Both the position numbers and the translations under genes were made by a program. Positions 20,423-21,328 of a stretch of 21,328 nucleotides of DNA are shown in pieces. Under the pieces are notes generated by a model that saw only the letters and a list, made by a program, of their open reading frames with translations, was not told the origin of the DNA and ran no database searches. Origin of the DNA: an uncultured Bacilli bacterium (GTDB taxonomy: Bacteria; Bacillota_I; Bacilli_A; RFN20; DUOF01); the NCBI GenBank assembly GCA_934101685.1, contig CAKORZ010000017.1, positions 1 to 21,328 of the forward strand, given 5' to 3'. Every line of letters starts with the position of its first letter. Positions within the stretch are counted from its first letter, which is position 1.

Positions 20423-21328
20423 ATGTCTGCTTTTGGAAAGTATTTTGGTAGATTACTTAAAGTAATATGGGAGGATATAATAGAGTTCTTTAAATCTATT
20501 ATTGATTTTATAGTTTCAATATTTAGATTTATAGTAAGTAATTTTTCTTATTATAAGTCAGTTTTTGATTTATATGCCCAAGATTTTAATTTTGTTGGTT
20601 GGCTATTCTTTGTTTTATCAATAATTTTAGTTCTTGGATTAATAACATTACTTGTATTTTTAATAGTTAAATTAACCAAAAGAAGATATATAGCTAAAAG
20701 AAAAGTAAAAGATAAAATTGTTTTACTTAGAGAAATAGAAAATTTAAATCATAAAGTAATTGATTTGATGGATGAAAGAAGTCAACTATTGTCTCTTAAA
20801 GTTGCTGAACTTGGTTATGCTCCTACTAAACAAGAATTAGTTAGTATAGGTAATGCTAGAAAAGTAGCAGAGAGTGAAACTAATGGTGGAGCAAGTGCTG
20901 AAGAAAAACAAAATAAGAGTAAATCTAGAGGATATAAATTTAAAACTGATAAAAAAGGCAGACCTGTATTTGGTAAAAATGGTTATCCAGAAGTAGAACC
21001 TGAATATAAAACAGATGAAAATGGAAATCATATTTTAGATGAAAATGGTAAACCTATCCCTATGGTGGATTTTGAAAGAGATGAAAAAGGAAATGTTAAG
21101 TTTGACGCTAATGGTTTTCCAATTATTAAGCCTTTAGAAAATGAAGAAAATAATGAAGAAAATACAGAAAACACAGATGAAGATGATGGAAAAGAAAGAC
21201 TTCCTAAAGAAGTTCTAGAAAAAGCTAGATTCCCTAAACTTATTACTATTGACTTTGATTATCGTAATTATAAGTTCCCAGAGATGAGTGAAGAAGAAAG
21301 TACAATGACTCTTGAACAATTAGTTAAG
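20423..21328 (+). CDS. Large membrane protein of the SipW operon, partial at window end
   Basis: The frame is open from the ATG at 20423, directly after the sipW stop, through the last base (302 codons so far). GGGGAGG (20408-20414) is a strong ribosome binding site. The protein starts with an amphipathic or hydrophobic helix (about 14-40), then a membrane segment (about 58-83), a basic stop-transfer region KRRYIAKRK, and a coiled coil (about 95-130). A linker with about three tandem 22-residue repeats (about 172-237) follows, each of the form K-T-D-x-x-G-x-x-x-x-x-x-N-G-x-P. An acidic stretch (239-256) leads to the start of a new domain (LPKEVLEKARFPKLITIDFDYR). There is no signal peptide, so the long C-terminal part is probably cytoplasmic. 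I do not recognise the family. Confidence 0.8.
   Translation, partial: MSAFGKYFGRLLKVIWEDIIEFFKSIIDFIVSIFRFIVSNFSYYKSVFDLYAQDFNFVGWLFFVLSIILVLGLITLLVFLIVKLTKRRYIAKRKVKDKIVLLREIENLNHKVIDLMDERSQLLSLKVAELGYAPTKQELVSIGNARKVAESETNGGASAEEKQNKSKSRGYKFKTDKKGRPVFGKNGYPEVEPEYKTDENGNHILDENGKPIPMVDFERDEKGNVKFDANGFPIIKPLENEENNEENTENTDEDDGKERLPKEVLEKARFPKLITIDFDYRNYKFPEMSEEESTMTLEQLVK

Noticed and set aside
20837..21031. Minus-strand open frame inside the last gene
   Set aside because: Its phenylalanine/isoleucine-rich translation is the complement of the KTD-G repeat region, and it has no start signals.
1..21328. CRISPR array, insertion sequence or prophage
   Set aside because: I found no regularly spaced repeats and no transposase, integrase or phage structural genes.
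1..21328. Mycoplasma-type code with TGA as tryptophan
   Set aside because: TGA ends tlyA and spoIVB at sensible positions, and conserved tryptophans are TGG.

Overview
The window comes from a very AT-rich, low-GC Gram-positive bacterium. It uses the standard bacterial code: TGA stops tlyA and spoIVB, and tryptophans are TGG. The organism appears to form endospores, because the mother-cell and forespore sigma factors SigE and SigG, the pro-SigE protease SpoIIGA and the signalling protease SpoIVB are all present and look intact. Extreme A+T bias, shortened proteins (RecJ about 530 aa, SpoIIGA about 240 aa) and condensed gene clusters suggest a streamlined host-associated Bacilli lineage near the Erysipelotrichia/RF39-type groups. 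That placement is inference; the sequence contains no rRNA. Every supported protein gene is on the + strand.

Bases 1-9124 begin with terminator-like hairpins, then recJ-relA-tlyA with overlapping reading frames, a terminator, recN, spoIVB and a strong terminator, and then spoIIGA-sigE. Bases 9125-12084 hold sigG, ylmC, sepF and an unrecognised HEXXH metallopeptidase. This block merges three clusters that are separate in Bacillus subtilis: recJ-apt-relA, tlyA-ahrC-recN-spoIVB-spo0A and spoIIGA-sigE-sigG-ylmC-sepF. Here apt, ahrC/argR and spo0A are missing from their usual places. The sigG leader has a hairpin that occludes the ribosome binding site, a GTG start and a short-spaced forespore-type promoter, the same three damping features described for B. 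subtilis sigG. The Rel protein has lost the residues of its (p)ppGpp hydrolase domain but keeps its synthetase.

Bases 12085-13980 are an accessory patch. It holds tRNA-Leu(CAA), two small orphan proteins that might be immunity-like, and two copies of an imperfect hairpin-forming direct repeat flanking the first orphan. About 400 bases follow without a gene. Bases 13983-16180 encode a CPA2-type cation/proton antiporter and an atypical MgtC/SapB membrane protein, read from a clear promoter that overlaps an inverted repeat.

Bases 16272-18222 encode a lipoprotein with an Ig-like domain and five helical repeats, and a small coiled-coil protein. From 18254 to the window end lies a surface or matrix operon: a membrane-anchored protein, a TasA/camelysin-like secreted protein, a SipW-type signal peptidase, and a large membrane protein that runs off the window. 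A perfect Spo0A-box 7-mer lies upstream of its promoter. If functional, it would tie this matrix operon to the sporulation regulator whose downstream genes occupy the first half of the window.
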